A stretch of DNA of 64,000 nucleotides from Rhypophila decipiens (lineage: Eukaryota; Ascomycota; Sordariomycetes; Sordariales; Naviculisporaceae): NCBI GenBank assembly GCA_033297075.1, contig MU858083.1:1-64000 (forward strand), given 5' to 3'. This document shows, in pieces, positions 23,259 to 35,402 of this stretch (positions within the stretch are counted from its first letter, which is position 1; the number at the start of each line of letters is the position of its first letter). A model generated the notes under the pieces. That model saw only the letters and a list, made by a program, of their open reading frames with translations, was not told where the DNA came from and made no database searches. Made by a program: the position numbers and the translations under genes.

Positions 23259-26200
23259 ATGTCATTCATTTACAGGCCTATCATGGCTCATTCATGCCAG
23301 TCTTTCTTTATATCAACTCTTCTTTTTGCATACTCATGTCTTTCGCTTCCACACATACCCGAGTATGAAGCATACAACCTGAACCAGAACAAGACGGCAG
23401 TTAGCCCGCTGGACTATTGGGGAGAATGGACCGATCACAAGTTCCACCCATCGCCAGAGAATTGGCGGATGCCATTCTACTCTTTATTTCTTGACCGTTT
23501 CGTGAATGGAGATCCATCTAATGACAACAGCAATGGAACTGCTTTCGAGGTGGACATACTCTCGACCCAGCTGCGGGCTGGTGGTGATATCAGTGGGCTT
23601 GTCGACTCACTAGACTACCTACAAGGAATGGGTATCAAGGTAATTCGTGACTTCCTCTGTTCTTCTGGCATTTTCTCACATGAGCACAGACGCTCTACAT
23701 ATCCGGGAGTCCATTCATCAACCAACCATGGTCTGCGGACAGCTTCAGTCCGTTGGACTTGACCCTACTCGACGCCCATTTCGGGACCATCGCGGCCTGG
23801 AGAGAGGCCATTGACGAGATACATCGCCGCGGCATGTACGTTGTTCTCGAGAATACCATGTCGACGATGGGCGACCTTGTCGGCTTTGATGGCTTCCTCA
23901 ATACAACCACTCCGTTTAGTTTTAATGAGCACAAGGCGATATGGAAGTCGTCGAGACAGTATTGGGACTTCCACATTGGTGAAGACATTGTGGAGGATTG
24001 CAAATACCCGAGGTTTTGGGATGAGCATGGAGAGAAGGTCGGCAGCGACATCACATCGCAGATGACTACTTGCCGAGACAGCGACTTTGACCAGGTAAGA
24101 CCCATCAAGCTACTTCTACAGGCATCAGCTGACAGGATACAGTATGGCGATGTCGAATCGTTTGGGAAATACCCAGAGTGGCAAAAGCAACTGTCCAAAT
24201 TCGGGTTCGTCCAGGATCGCCTGCGAGAATGGCAACCGAGCGTGCTCGACAAGATCAAGCTCTTCTCCTGCATCACTATTGCCTCTTTGGACATCGATGG
24301 CTTCCGTATCGACAAGGCCCTAACCATCACCGTCGATGCCCAAGCGGAATGGTCTGACCATGTCCGCGAATGCGCACGCAAGTTCAACAAGACCAACTTC
24401 TTTATCCCTGGAGAAATCGTGGGTGGCAACGCACTGGGTGCTCTCTACTTTGGTCGGGGTAAGGAGCCGAGCATGGCTGTCCAAACGATCGATGAAGGCT
24501 TTAATGCGACCAACGAGACGGATGCATCGTTGTATATCAGGTCCAAGCATGCTCTCGATTCGGCTTGCTTCCATTACTCTGCCTACAGAGCTTTGACGCG
24601 GTTCCTGGGAATCGATGGCGTTTACGGCGCCGAGTTGGACACACGGATCAACTGGGCAGACAGCTGGCAGGACATGCTCTTGACCAACGACTTCACCAAT
24701 GCCAACACTGGCAAGTTCGACCCCAGACACATTTTTGGCGTTTCCAATCAGGATGTGTTCAGGTGGCCGTCCATTGTGAACGGAACGCAAAAGTACCTAG
24801 TCGGCGCCTTCATCACTTCTCTGTTACTGCCTGGTATTCCGATCGTCAACTGGGGCGAAGAGCAAGCGTTCTATGTGCTGGAGAACATTGCAGGCAACTA
24901 CCTGTATGGTCGTCAGCCGATGGCGTCTACCATTGCCTGGGAGGTCCACGGCTGCTACAAGGTTGGCTCAGAAAAGTACTTCAACTTTCCCTTGGATGCA
25001 GCGCTCTACGGATGCGACGATCCGAATGTCAGCCTTGACCACCGGGATCCCTCGCATCCGGTTAGAGGAGTTGTCAAGCGACTCATGGAGCTTCGATCGA
25101 CTTACCCCGTCCTCAATGACGGATATGAGATGTACCAATTGTCAAATCACACGCGCTGGATCTACCTCCCTGGTTCCAATGGCACGGGAACAGAGCTTGG
25201 TCTCTGGAGCAATTTCAGGATGAGGCATGAAGGGCTCCAAGACTTCTCGTCGCAGCCACAGGGCAACGAGATGGTCTGGCTTGTGTACGGAAACGAAGAG
25301 GACACCACTGACTACAAGTTCAACTGCTCCGATCCGCAGACCGCACTTCTCTCGCCATTCGGGTCAGGAGCAACGGTACGCAACTTGTTCTACCCGTACG
25401 AAGAGCTCACCTTGGAAGAATCCACCAAGAGTATCGAAGGCAACAGTTCGCTTTTTCATGGATGTTTGAGCCAACTTCGTGATTTCCCCGCCTGGGGATT
25501 CAAGGCCTTTGTGCCGAGTGAGTCTTGGGTCTCTCCGTCCCCTACCATTACCAAATTCCTGCCAGGCCATGACTATCGCCTTGAAGCTGCTCACGATGGT
25601 CCAACCTCGGTGGAGATTCAAGTACAATTTTCCCAAGAGATGGATTGTGACTCAGTCTTTGATTCAATTGAAGTAGCCTCTAACACGGACAATGGAACGG
25701 CTGTGTCGCTTGACAAGACCACACGCAAGTGTTGGAACCTGGATGAGGGCCAAAACCGGCCACAGTACGCCGGTGAGACACCATCGGTCTGGGCATTCGC
25801 GGTGACCATCAAAGCTATTCCCGACGGCATCCATCGCATCACCGTCAGAAACGCGACAGACAAGACCAAAACCCGCAGCACCAGCTCAGTCGACCATTTC
25901 CTCTTGCGAGTAGGAAAACTCAGCAACCCAATGGTGTTTCCCAGACACGCGAACTACTCGCAGGAGCTCCTTCGTCTCGACGGGCAAGATGTTTTCGTGC
26001 GTCACAATGCCGCTGGAGCAACCCAGTTCCGCTGCTCTCAGACATGGGGCTCTTTGTGGACTCCCTGGCTCAACTATACCGGCGAAGACTTTAAGCTTCC
26101 GGCCAAGAACTGGACTGGCACTGATCTCCAAGCTTGGTCCGGCGAGCATGTGATCTGCCAGTATTACAGCAAGTTGGCAGGGAGCAGTCATCACCAGCAA

Positions 26201-29200
26201 GAAGGCGACCTGGACGCATCCGGTGCTTCTCGCCGTTTCCCACACCTATTTGTCAACGGCCATTTCAATGCATTCGGGTTTGACTCTGGCATTCCGAACC
26301 GGATGACCCAACATGGCGAGACAGGTGTCTGGGGGATTGACATGATGGCTGAGTGGCCTACCGCGCTGCAGTTCAATGTTTGGGGACTGAATCCTGATGG
26401 CTTGCCGGACCAGACTTGGTTATTCGGAGATGTCAATTTTGACAATGTCCTCGATCGACTGCCACCTGGGTCATTGAGACAGAACGTGGTCAATATTACC
26501 GAGTCTCCACCAGCACCGTATGTGGGATGGCGATTCGAGGTTACCGACGCGGCCATGAAATACACAGTTATCCCAGCCGGAAGCCGAGCTCGTCAGATCG
26601 CCATCTTTTCTCTCATGTGGATTCTTCCACTCCTGGGAGGCTGTATCGTAGTCTTTATCTTTACAGGTTCCTTTTACAAGGTCAAACACAACATCTCTGG
26701 CGCTTCAACAAACAACGGATTGTCCGAGAAAGTCCGCCAGATATTCGATCTCAAGACTAAATCCCACATGCGGATGCCCTCGACATCGTTGGTCGCCCCA
26801 AACAACCAGATGATCACCCGCCCATCCACGTCGCACTCAATCACTCCAGCCGCAGGAGCCGGCGTACTCCAAATGGACCTCGGAGCACCGCGCAAGAAAG
26901 TCCTCATCGCCACCATGGAGTACGACATTGAAGACTGGGGAATCAAGATCAAGATCGGCGGTCTCGGCGTGATGGCTCAGTTGATGGGTAAAGCCCTCGG
27001 CCATCTCGACATCATCTGGGTAGTCCCTTGTGTAAGCGGTCTCCCCAACGATGGTGACTATCCCGTCGATCAGCGCGCAGAGGACATGGTCATCACCATC
27101 CTAGGCTCCCAGTACACTGTGCAAGTACAATATCACACTCTCCGCAATATCACTTACGTCCTCCTTGACGCACCAATCTTTCGTCTTCAAAGTCCTTCAA
27201 AGCCCTACCCAGATAGGATGGATGACCTCGACAGTGCCATCTACTACTCGGCTTGGAATCAGTGTATCGCTGAAGCACTGAAACGCTTCAACCCGGAAAT
27301 CTACCATGTCAATGATTTCCATGGCGCGTTGGCACCATTGTATCTCCTTCCAAAGGTCATACCCGTCTGCCTATCGCTACACAACGCTGAATTCCAAGGC
27401 ATGTGGGGCCTTGGAACCAAACAGGAGAAAGCCGAAGTGTGCAAGGTATTCAATCTTGAGGAGAAAGTTGTAGAGAGGTTTGTCCAGTTCGGCGAGGTGT
27501 TCAATCTCCTCCATGCGGGTGCGAGCTATCTACGGGAATTTCAACATGGGTTTGGCGCGGTGGGGGTCTCGAAGAAATATGGCAAGAGGTCCTTTGCGCG
27601 GTATCCTATCTTCTGGGGACTGAGTAAAATTGGGGCTCTGCCGAATCCCGATCCCAGTGATACGGGCGAGTGGTCGCCTGAATTGGAATTGTCAGCGCAG
27701 AATGAGGAGGTTGTTGTTGATCAGGCTTTTGAAGCTGGGAGGGCAGAGTTACGGCGTCAGGCGCAGGAATGGGCTGGGTTGGAGCAAAAGGCTGATGCAG
27801 AGTTGTTTGTCTTTGTGGGCAGGTGGTCTATGCAGAAGGGGGTTGATTTAATTGCTGATGTGTTTCCTTGGGTGTTGGAGACGTTTCCTAGGGCGCAGTT
27901 GATTGCCGTTGGGCCCGTGATTGATCTTTATGGCAAGTTGGCGGCTATCAAATTGGAGAGGCTGATGGAGCAGTTTCCTGGGCGAGTGTACTCTAAGCCC
28001 GAGTTTACCTCGTTGCCGCCGTTTATCTTTAGCGGGGCCGAGTTTGCGTTGATTCCCTCGAGGGATGAGCCGTTTGGGTTGGTTGCGGTTGAGTTTGGAA
28101 GGAAGGGCGCGCTGGGGGTTGGCGCGAGGGTTGGTAAGTCATCTTTTCTTTCTTCCTGAGACAGTGAGAAGTTGGCTAACGATGATGTAGGTGGACTTGG
28201 GAACATGCCTGGATGGTATTACACTGTCGAGTCGACCTCTGCCAAGCATTTGATCTCGCAGTTCAAGGATGCCATCCAGGGAGCCATGGCATCGGATGGT
28301 CCCACGAGGGCAAAGATGAGAGCTGTCTCTGCAAAGCAACGCTTTCCAGTTGCCCGGTGGGTTGAAGAAATCGGATCACTGCATGCCACTTCGATTCTCA
28401 AGTCCGAGAGGCATCGCGACAAGCCCAGCTATTTGCGCCTTGCTGGCCTGTCGAGGACAAATCTGTCCATGTCGCGTCCGGCTTCGCCAGCTGCCTCTGA
28501 GTTTCGAGATGCTCGTCCAATTACGCCAACCTCTTTTCTAACTCCTGGCTTTCACAATGCTCCTGGGCCAAGTCAGAATCTCGATCCGAGTGCTTGGCCA
28601 CTGCCTCTTCCCAGACCACAACACGCCAGACGATTCTCGAATGTCTCGATCGACTCCATCACTCGAGGAAGAACCGACTTTGCCCTGCAAAACGTCGATC
28701 CTTTCTTTACTGACGCTGATGGCGAGTACACTCAAGAGTTCCAGAAGAAGCTATCCCAGCTGGACACCAAAAACTCCGAGACAGACCTCTGCATTGAGCA
28801 GCATCTTGTGCGCTCCGAGAAACAATGGTTTGACGATTACAAGAGCGTCAAGCTCGGCCTCAGCTCTTCGCGCAATGCCTCCAAAGTCTCTCTCGTGCCT
28901 CCTTCATCGCCTTTGCCTCCACCACCAAACGCCTCCTCTCGGTTCCTCGATGTCCCTTCGCGACCTCACAGCCCTTACAGCCCTAGCATCGCATCCTCGG
29001 TGTACTCAATCGACCGTGACGAGGACATTGACACCCCTTCATTCCCTCACCACACTGGCAGCCCTGGTCATTCCGGTCCCTACACATCAACCTTTGAAAC
29101 CGACGACCCAGATACACATCTTGCATCTCCCCTCCAGAAATTCATGCTCCGAAAGATCTTTGACTGGCCAGTTTACACCATAATCCTAGCATTTGGCCAG

Positions 29201-30521
29201 ATCCTCGCCGCAAATTCTTATCAGATCTCTCTTCTCAACGGGGAACAAGGCCAAACGGCAGGAACACTCTACACAATCTCCTCAATCTACGGATTAAGCT
29301 CTATAATTTGGTGGCTTGCCTTTCGTCGGGTCCAGTCTGTTTGGGTGCTCTCCCTGCCGTTTGTACTTTACGGGATGGCGTTTATCTTTGCAGGCTGCGC
29401 ACCATTCGCTTCTTCGGCTGTAGGCCGGTACTGGGTCCAAAATACCGCATCAGGGTTGTATGCATTTGCTGCATCATCAGGGTCAATGTACTTTGCGTTG
29501 AATTTCGGGGACGAAGGCGGTGCACCGGTACGAACGTGGGTTATTCGCGCTTGTTGTGTGCAAGGCGTGCAGCAGATTTATATCGGGGGGTTGTGGTACT
29601 GGGGCTCTGTGTTGGCGAGTTCGTATGATGGAGCGGGGGTTTCGACGGCAAAGGCGTCGGATTTGATCGTGTCGGTGGTTTGTTTATCTGTTGCTGGGTT
29701 GTTGATGGTACTTGGCGCGGTAACATTTTGGGGATTGCCGGGGTATTATCGCCAGCGGCCGGGGAGTATTCCGTCCTTTTTTAGGAGTGTGTTGAGGAGG
29801 AAGCTCATTCTGGTAAGATACCCTTCCTACGTTTTGAGGTGAGACAAGGCTAACGATGTGAATGTCATAGTGCTTCCTGGTCTCGGTCGTGATACAGAAT
29901 TACTGGCTCAGTTCGGTCTATGGCCGAAGCTGGAGATTTCTATGGACGACAAACCACGCATCAGCCTGGCAGATCTTGTTACTGGTCATATTCTTCTTTG
30001 GAGTCGTCTGGGTAGCCCTGTTTTTGGGACTCGCGCATTTCTCGCGCGAACATAGTTGGCTATTCCCTGTCCTAGCGATTGGTCTCGGTGCGCCGAGATG
30101 GGCTCAGATCTTCTGGGGCGTCTCTGGCGTAGGGACTTCCCTGCCGTGGGTCCTCCCATCCAGCGTGAACTCCGCCACTGCCGGGGCACTCGTCTCTCGT
30201 GGACTATGGCTTTGGCTGGGCGTCTTGGATGCGCTGCAGGGTACTGGCGTGGGAATGATGCTTTTGCAGACGACGACGAGGTTTCATAACAACTTTGCGC
30301 TTGTTGCTGCGCAAGTATTGGGGAGCATAGCTACTGCCCTTGGAAGAGCGACTGCACCGGATAGGGTCGGACCGGGCAGTGTATTTCCTAATTTGGCGCT
30401 GAGTTTGGACGGCTTGGTTGGGAAGGAAGGTGCAGTTTTTTGGGTTTGTTTACTTATGCAGATTGGGATTTGTGTTGCTTTTGGGACTTTCTTTCGGAAG
30501 GAGCAGTTGAGTAAGCCTTGA
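23259..30521 (+). CDS. ags1: cell wall alpha-1,3-glucan synthase
   Basis: Five exons, 23259-23639, 23690-24094, 24143-28133, 28191-29812 and 29871-30521, give 2349 aa, normal for fungal Ags/Mok enzymes. A signal peptide (alternative start MAHSCQ eight codons in) leads to an extracellular GH13 amylase-like domain (FYSLFLDRFVNGDP, GFRIDKA with the nucleophile Asp, PGEIVGG with the acid Glu, SNQD). A single membrane span lies near residue 1085. The cytosolic GT5 synthase domain starts near residue 1180 (KVLIATMEYDIEDWG, KIGGLGVM, SLHNAEFQGMW, PSRDEPFGLVAVEFG). A multispanning export domain starts near residue 1915. The 48-nt intron at 24095-24142 is a multiple of three without a stop, so it could be missed or retained; family comparison supports removing it. 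The enzyme makes alpha-1,3-glucan of the cell wall. Confidence 0.93.
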
Positions 30522-30549
30522 TCTGTGTGGCAACTGGTTTTGTAATCTA

Positions 30550-30586
30550 GTTTCGAGGGAAATTTTCCTCTGATTTTGGCCGCCTC
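30550..30586 (+). repeat. short dispersed repeat, copy 1
   Basis: A 37-bp sequence starting gtttcgagggaaattttc and ending ggccgcctcc, 28 nt after the glucan synthase stop. It recurs at 35285-35321 with four substitutions and one gap. The core is quasi-palindromic (gaggga...tcctc). Confidence 0.6.
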
Positions 30587-30764
30587 CAAGGCGTCTTTTT
30601 AACAACACTAAACCCACCCCTACCCGGCCACATATCCCTGTTGCCATTGCCTCCCGACAAATTAGCATTAACGCCAAGAGTTTTATTTTCTGAAAACAAT
30701 TTCATGATTTCACAACCGCCACACATTTCCTCCCTCCTCTCGCCACTCATATTGGTAATACGGA

Positions 30765-32999
30765 ATGTTGATCGCAAGCATAATAAAACAATGGAAAAGG
30801 TTCAAGAACGGAATGAAAGGCTGGAGGGGCTCAGTAAAGATACTTGCTGTCTTGGCCGCGTTACTCGCAGCAGTCAATCTTGGAATTAGTATAAACATGA
30901 CAATGCGACATGACAGCGCCAGCCCGTTTGGCAGCGTCAATGTCCTTTCTGGGTCGTGCCAGCGAGTGAACCTGGCAAAGGTCTGGATCCAACTGGCCAT
31001 CACCACGGCGTCCTTGACCTTGCTAGCTGCTTCCAACTTTGCAGCTCAAGCCTGGACAGCTCTCACCCGAGAGGAGATCGATCGAGTGCATCGCAGTGGT
31101 GACACCGTGGACATTGGCATTCCGTCCCTGCGTAACATAACACGCATTTCGCTTCCTCAGAGAATTCTCTGGGTTGTCATCTTTGTCCTTGCGACAACCA
31201 TACACCTCGTCTACAGCAGCGCCATCAGCAGCAGCTCTTCAGCATCCGACTACACCGTCTCGGTCCTTGGGAGGGAGGAATTTCTCAGATTTTTCTCAAC
31301 GCACGGGTCCAGTACATATCCTTCACCGGATGCACCACAATATCAGCTAAGTGGACACCGACAGTGGGAGAACATGACGCTGCAAGGTTTGGTCCAACGC
31401 TACGGGACAGGATTTGCTGATGATTACCGCTCTGTTATTCTTGTAGCTGAAAGCATCTGCAATCGGCACACATACACTCGCCACGCAAAAGACCCAAGCA
31501 GCGCAGTACTTTATCGCGGAGTCATGCAGACAATGTCCGAAATTCCACAAACACGTTGGCTGTGCGATCTGTTTGATCACAGCCAGATTGACTTTGAAGG
31601 CATACATGGTTTAGCCACCCCTCCGCCCAACGCTACATGTCGGGCGGCAAGTCTAACCAACCTAACGAGATCAGAGTGGAAAGTAAAACCTGGGCAAAAT
31701 AGCAGCCATAAACAAAGCCGCCGAAAACAACAGACCCTACGATTGCATTATTCTTAGTCCTTGGGCTCTGAGCGAGAGAGTCGAGCTGGAATGTCGGCTC
31801 ATCTCGTCAACTTTATTTTGGTGGCTCGCAACGAGCAGCAACATTTTCATTGCTGCTCTCCTCGCAGTAATGTCAAAACTTTACAAGTCCACCCCCCTGG
31901 TGACGGTAGGGGACGTCATTGATTCGTACCTTTGCACTCCGTCATCCGACTTTGGCCCGGACGAAGCGACCTACGACTTTACCACTTTTAAAAATCTCTA
32001 CAGAAACAGGCCAATGATGGAAGGAGTACAACATGGTGGAGAGAAGAGGAGGCTCTGGAAGGCGGTCGGACGTACGAGGTGGTGGCTTACCATTCTCTGG
32101 CGGCTTTTTGTCCTCTTTATTATAGCGGCAGGCTTTGCCCAGACATGGAGGGGTGAGAAGTACTATTGTACACTGACAACGCCATGGCTGCAATGTAAGT
32201 CGCCTAGTCATTCCTTCCTTAGCAATTAGTTCCAAACCACATTTGACTGACATCCTAACTGAAAATCAGATTCTCCCGCGGCTTCGACTCCCTCCGCCGC
32301 ACATCGATGGTCCTTCCCCACCTCACAAGGTCATCCTCGTCCACTATCCAGACAAGTCTCCAACTAGTCATCCTGGCCAATCTTCCTCAACTCGGCATGG
32401 TAGTGACCTACCTCCTATACAATTCACTCATAACAATAATGGTGGTCGAGTTGGAATGGAATACCCTCGGCACGAAGCCCAAATCTCTCCGCGTATCGCA
32501 GCCTCGGAAGAACTCATCCCAGCGGGGTACATTCTTCCTCAGCCTACCCTACCGTTTCGCCATACCTCTACTCCTCGTCTCAGGTGGACTACAATGGCTG
32601 GTTGGTCAGAGCCTCTTCTTCGCCGAGGTCGATCTGTGGGACGAAAAGGGACGGCGATTGGGTGGCGAGGCCATTCTTACGCTGGGATACTCGCATCTAG
32701 CTCTATTTTGGCTGTTGATACTGGGCGTTTTAGCTTGGCTGCCCGCTGTGCTGACTGGGTTTCTGGGACGGTTACCGACCGAGGGGATGCCCTTACTAGG
32801 GTCTTGCTCGGCGGTTGTTGCTGCGTGTTCCCATTTACATCAAGGGGAAGGTGATATGTTGCCTGAGGAGAGACGAGCAGCGGCTGGGGAACTTTTACTT
32901 TGGGGCTTGGCTAGGCCGGCGCAGGGGACTTCTGGAAGTGAACAACATGGTGAGAGACTAGGGTTCTCGGCACATAATATCGCGACTCCTTCGAGGTAA
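30765..32999 (+). CDS. DUF6536-type multispanning membrane protein, reading frame damaged
   Basis: The N-terminus (KGWRGSVKILAVLAALLAAV) and C-terminus (VILANLPQLGMVVTYLLYN, then LPYRFAIPLLLVSGGLQWLV) match the fungal DUF6536 family of unknown function. My best model is exons 30765-31675, 31758-32194 and 32270-32999 with introns of 82 and 75 nt. Splicing the second intron at its clear gtaagt and cag borders leaves the last exon one base out of frame, although that exon (starting FSRGFDSL) is plainly homologous. One base therefore appears to be missing near 32270. Without the first intron two lesions would be needed, one near the GGG at 31692-31694. It may be a recent pseudogene, a sequencing error or unusual splicing. 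At least seven membrane segments are visible. Confidence 0.65.
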
Positions 33000-33711
33000 C
33001 CCTTTTAAGACGACTGGTCCTCGTGCCACCCCCTCGTTTGCCTACTCGACAATAAAAACACGGCCATGACTCAATCCTCTTTTAATAAGAGGATTCATAC
33101 GTACACAACCACTTTTTCATACATACACAACAATCCGAGGATGGCAGCCGGCAAGAAAAAATAGCCTTTTCTCCTACAATAAGCCACCCTTTCATGGGTC
33201 CCAGCAATCAAGCCAAAACCACCACTACACCGGCGCAACAGCAACTACACCTAACAGCGATATGTTCAATCAACAGCGATGTGTTCAACTGATAAGGATG
33301 TGTTTAACTAACAGCGATGTGTTCAATTGACGGCGGTGTTCAATTGACGGCGATGTTCAATTGAGCATTGTATTTGCGAGCAATTGTGGTCATGGGTGTT
33401 GACCCCGGAAAACGACTTTTTTGTACGGAAAAGTAGGTCAAAAAAGGTCAGCCGCCAGGCACTTGGCAGGTCCAGATTGTTGTGTACGTATGAAAAAGCG
33501 GTTGTGTACGTATGAATCATAAACAATTCATTCACGAGTGGAGCTACAAAAGAGAGATAAAGGTAATGAATGCATTGAGTACTGAAGAGCAGGAGCATAA
33601 CAGAACGAAGAGAGCGCTGTGCTCAGTATTTATCTACATGGAGCACACCAGAAGTGGCCTAGCACGCCAGGAGCTTGGCACTCCGCGTCACAACAATGAA
33701 GACGTTCTGCT
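33000..33711. other. intergenic region occupied by a MITE
   Basis: Apart from the element at 33100-33510 and short flanks, nothing was recognised between the DUF6536 gene and the next gene, which is convergent with it. Confidence 0.5.
33100..33510 (-). mobile_element. TA-flanked MITE, copy A (inverted relative to B and C)
   Basis: 411 bp bounded by TA on both sides. Termini are near-perfect inverted repeats of more than 40 bp; each end contains the motif cgtacacaac twice (left: 33100-33132, right: 33475-33510, one or two differences). The reverse complement aligns with copies B and C through the blocks gcacttggc/tgacctt.tttgac.., then ttttccgtacaaaaaa and ccgggcacaacccc-like sequence. The middle (33251-33362) holds a tandem gatgtgttcaa(t/c) repeat unique to this copy. 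It has no coding capacity, so it is non-autonomous. TA target duplication and size fit Tc1/mariner/pogo-type MITEs. Confidence 0.85.
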
Positions 33712-34926
33712 TCAAGCCATGTCGTCAAAGTCCAGAGCCGTCCATTCGTAATCGTCCACGTGCGCATACGAGTCTGGAATAGTAGGTTCTGGGTCTTCTT
33801 CATCGCTAAACGGCCAGTCATCCTCATCGGCATACATGTCGTCCAGATCATCGATGCACATCTTGCGGATCTCCTTCCAGCTCTTGCCTGGAGCCTCCCG
33901 TCGGATATCACCCTCGATGTAGCGGGAATTTTTCTTTTCCTGGTAGTCTACCCCCTTCCCGCGCCGAGCAATCACCAGGACCTCCTTGTCGCGCTCGTCG
34001 GCTGTGGACATGATGTTTGGGTCCTCGACCGTTCCATATCTACCATTGCCTATGTTGTCTTTCTGTTGAAAGGGCTCCCAGTTGGCCGGATTGGCCATCA
34101 AGCTCGATTTGGACGACGAACGGCCACCTGGCCTCTTGGATCGGTAGATGGCCACCGATGGCAGGGTTTCAGCGCCATCGCGGAGGTTCAGAACGCTCTG
34201 CCAATCCGCCGGCTGGGCCTTTCTGAGATACAAGTCCCGCATATCACGCGTTAGCCCACGAAACCCGTAATCTTTATACTCGTAGCCAAGCAGTTTTGAG
34301 CTGCTGCTTAGAAAGCGGAGCTCCTTCCAGCCATCAGAGTCGCGGATCAACCGGTTCAGGGTATTGTATTGGACATCGGCTCCTGGCATGTACCCCATCA
34401 CGGTTAGAACGTCCAGCTTCAATCCGGGGATGAGCTTCAGTCCATAATGGAGAGTGTAGTGGACATCATCGTCGTCGTCGGGCCAAGTAAGGAGGATGGA
34501 CTGGGCACGCACGCGGACATGACGCAGCTGGGAAATGACGCGGTGCGGGAGTGCTGTCAGCTTGTCCAACATGGCCAAGGGGTCCTCAAAATGAAACAGA
34601 ACCTGGCGCAGCCATCGATCGCCGATTTCGTCCGTGATGCGGTGGCACGTCCGGAGTAGGGCAAGACCGTGCGGGGCAGGTTTGACCTTGACAGAATTGA
34701 TTCGGCCGAGGGGCTTCTCGCCGTGGCTGAGGCGTGTATAGGCGAATACTTGATCATATATTTTGTCGCGCATTTCTTGGGGGATATTGTTGAAGAGTGG
34801 GCTGGCATCTTGCTGTAGAGTCTGGCCATGGGCGAATGATGTTTGACCGCTGGATGCGGAGGCGCCACCTGACTTTTTCTTTTTGTTGTTGCGTGTCGAA
34901 TTCTTGGATTTCTTCTTGCCGGCCAT
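33712..34926 (-). CDS. F-box-like / fungal hypothetical protein
   Basis: 404 aa without introns. The N-terminus is a lysine/asparagine/serine-rich tract (MAGKKKSKNSTRNNKKKK) that could serve as a nuclear signal. It is followed by LFNNIPQEMRDKIYDQVFAY, the form of F-box-like helix common in lineage-expanded fungal proteins, then TCHRITDEIG and a leucine-rich middle. The C-terminal 100 residues are acidic and disordered. F-box proteins act as substrate adaptors of SCF ubiquitin ligases; whether this protein binds Skp1 is inference. Convergent with the DUF6536 gene across a MITE. Confidence 0.7.
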   Translation of the reverse strand: MAGKKKSKNSTRNNKKKKSGGASASSGQTSFAHGQTLQQDASPLFNNIPQEMRDKIYDQVFAYTRLSHGEKPLGRINSVKVKPAPHGLALLRTCHRITDEIGDRWLRQVLFHFEDPLAMLDKLTALPHRVISQLRHVRVRAQSILLTWPDDDDDVHYTLHYGLKLIPGLKLDVLTVMGYMPGADVQYNTLNRLIRDSDGWKELRFLSSSSKLLGYEYKDYGFRGLTRDMRDLYLRKAQPADWQSVLNLRDGAETLPSVAIYRSKRPGGRSSSKSSLMANPANWEPFQQKDNIGNGRYGTVEDPNIMSTADERDKEVLVIARRGKGVDYQEKKNSRYIEGDIRREAPGKSWKEIRKMCIDDLDDMYADEDDWPFSDEEDPEPTIPDSYAHVDDYEWTALDFDDMA

Positions 34927-35402
34927 GATGAAAGTAGAAGTTTGAGTCGGTGCTGGAAAGTAATGTAAGGGCTGTCTGGGTTTCAGAGGAGGGCATAGGA
35001 GGGCCTGAATGGGCGAATGCGAGCGAGAAAACCAATGACGAAATCTGGGTTCGGTAACACGACTAGCGCGACCCGCACCTCAGCCACAGGTTGTCAGCCC
35101 CTCTTGTTCTCAGCCACAATGGCCCATGTGGCGGGCGGGATTTCCGTACAGAGAAGGGGGGGGTTCAGTTAACCGTCACTCAACACCAGCCAACCGGTGC
35201 TCAACGCATCGGAATACTATAACGTTGGCTTGCTGTAAAAATACGGTAATCTGACCGTCAGTTAATAGTTGAACGTGTAATATCGTTTCGAGGGAAAATT
35301 CCCTCAGATTCTGGCCGCTCCTTGTAGCAGAGGAGGGAGAGATGATGGGGTAATATTGTTGTTTATTTCTCTACGAGTTCCAATATATAAGAAACCAAAC
35401 GT
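34927..35402. other. intergenic region with a dispersed repeat
   Basis: It holds the promoter of the F-box-like gene, the second copy of the 37-bp repeat (35285-35321), and the 3' flank of the RelA/SpoT gene. No other element was recognised. Confidence 0.4.
35285..35321 (+). repeat. short dispersed repeat, copy 2
   Basis: Begins gtttcgagggaaaattccc and ends ctggccgctcc; it matches 30550-30586 except for four substitutions and one gap. It lies in the 3' flank of the RelA/SpoT-domain gene. Confidence 0.6.
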
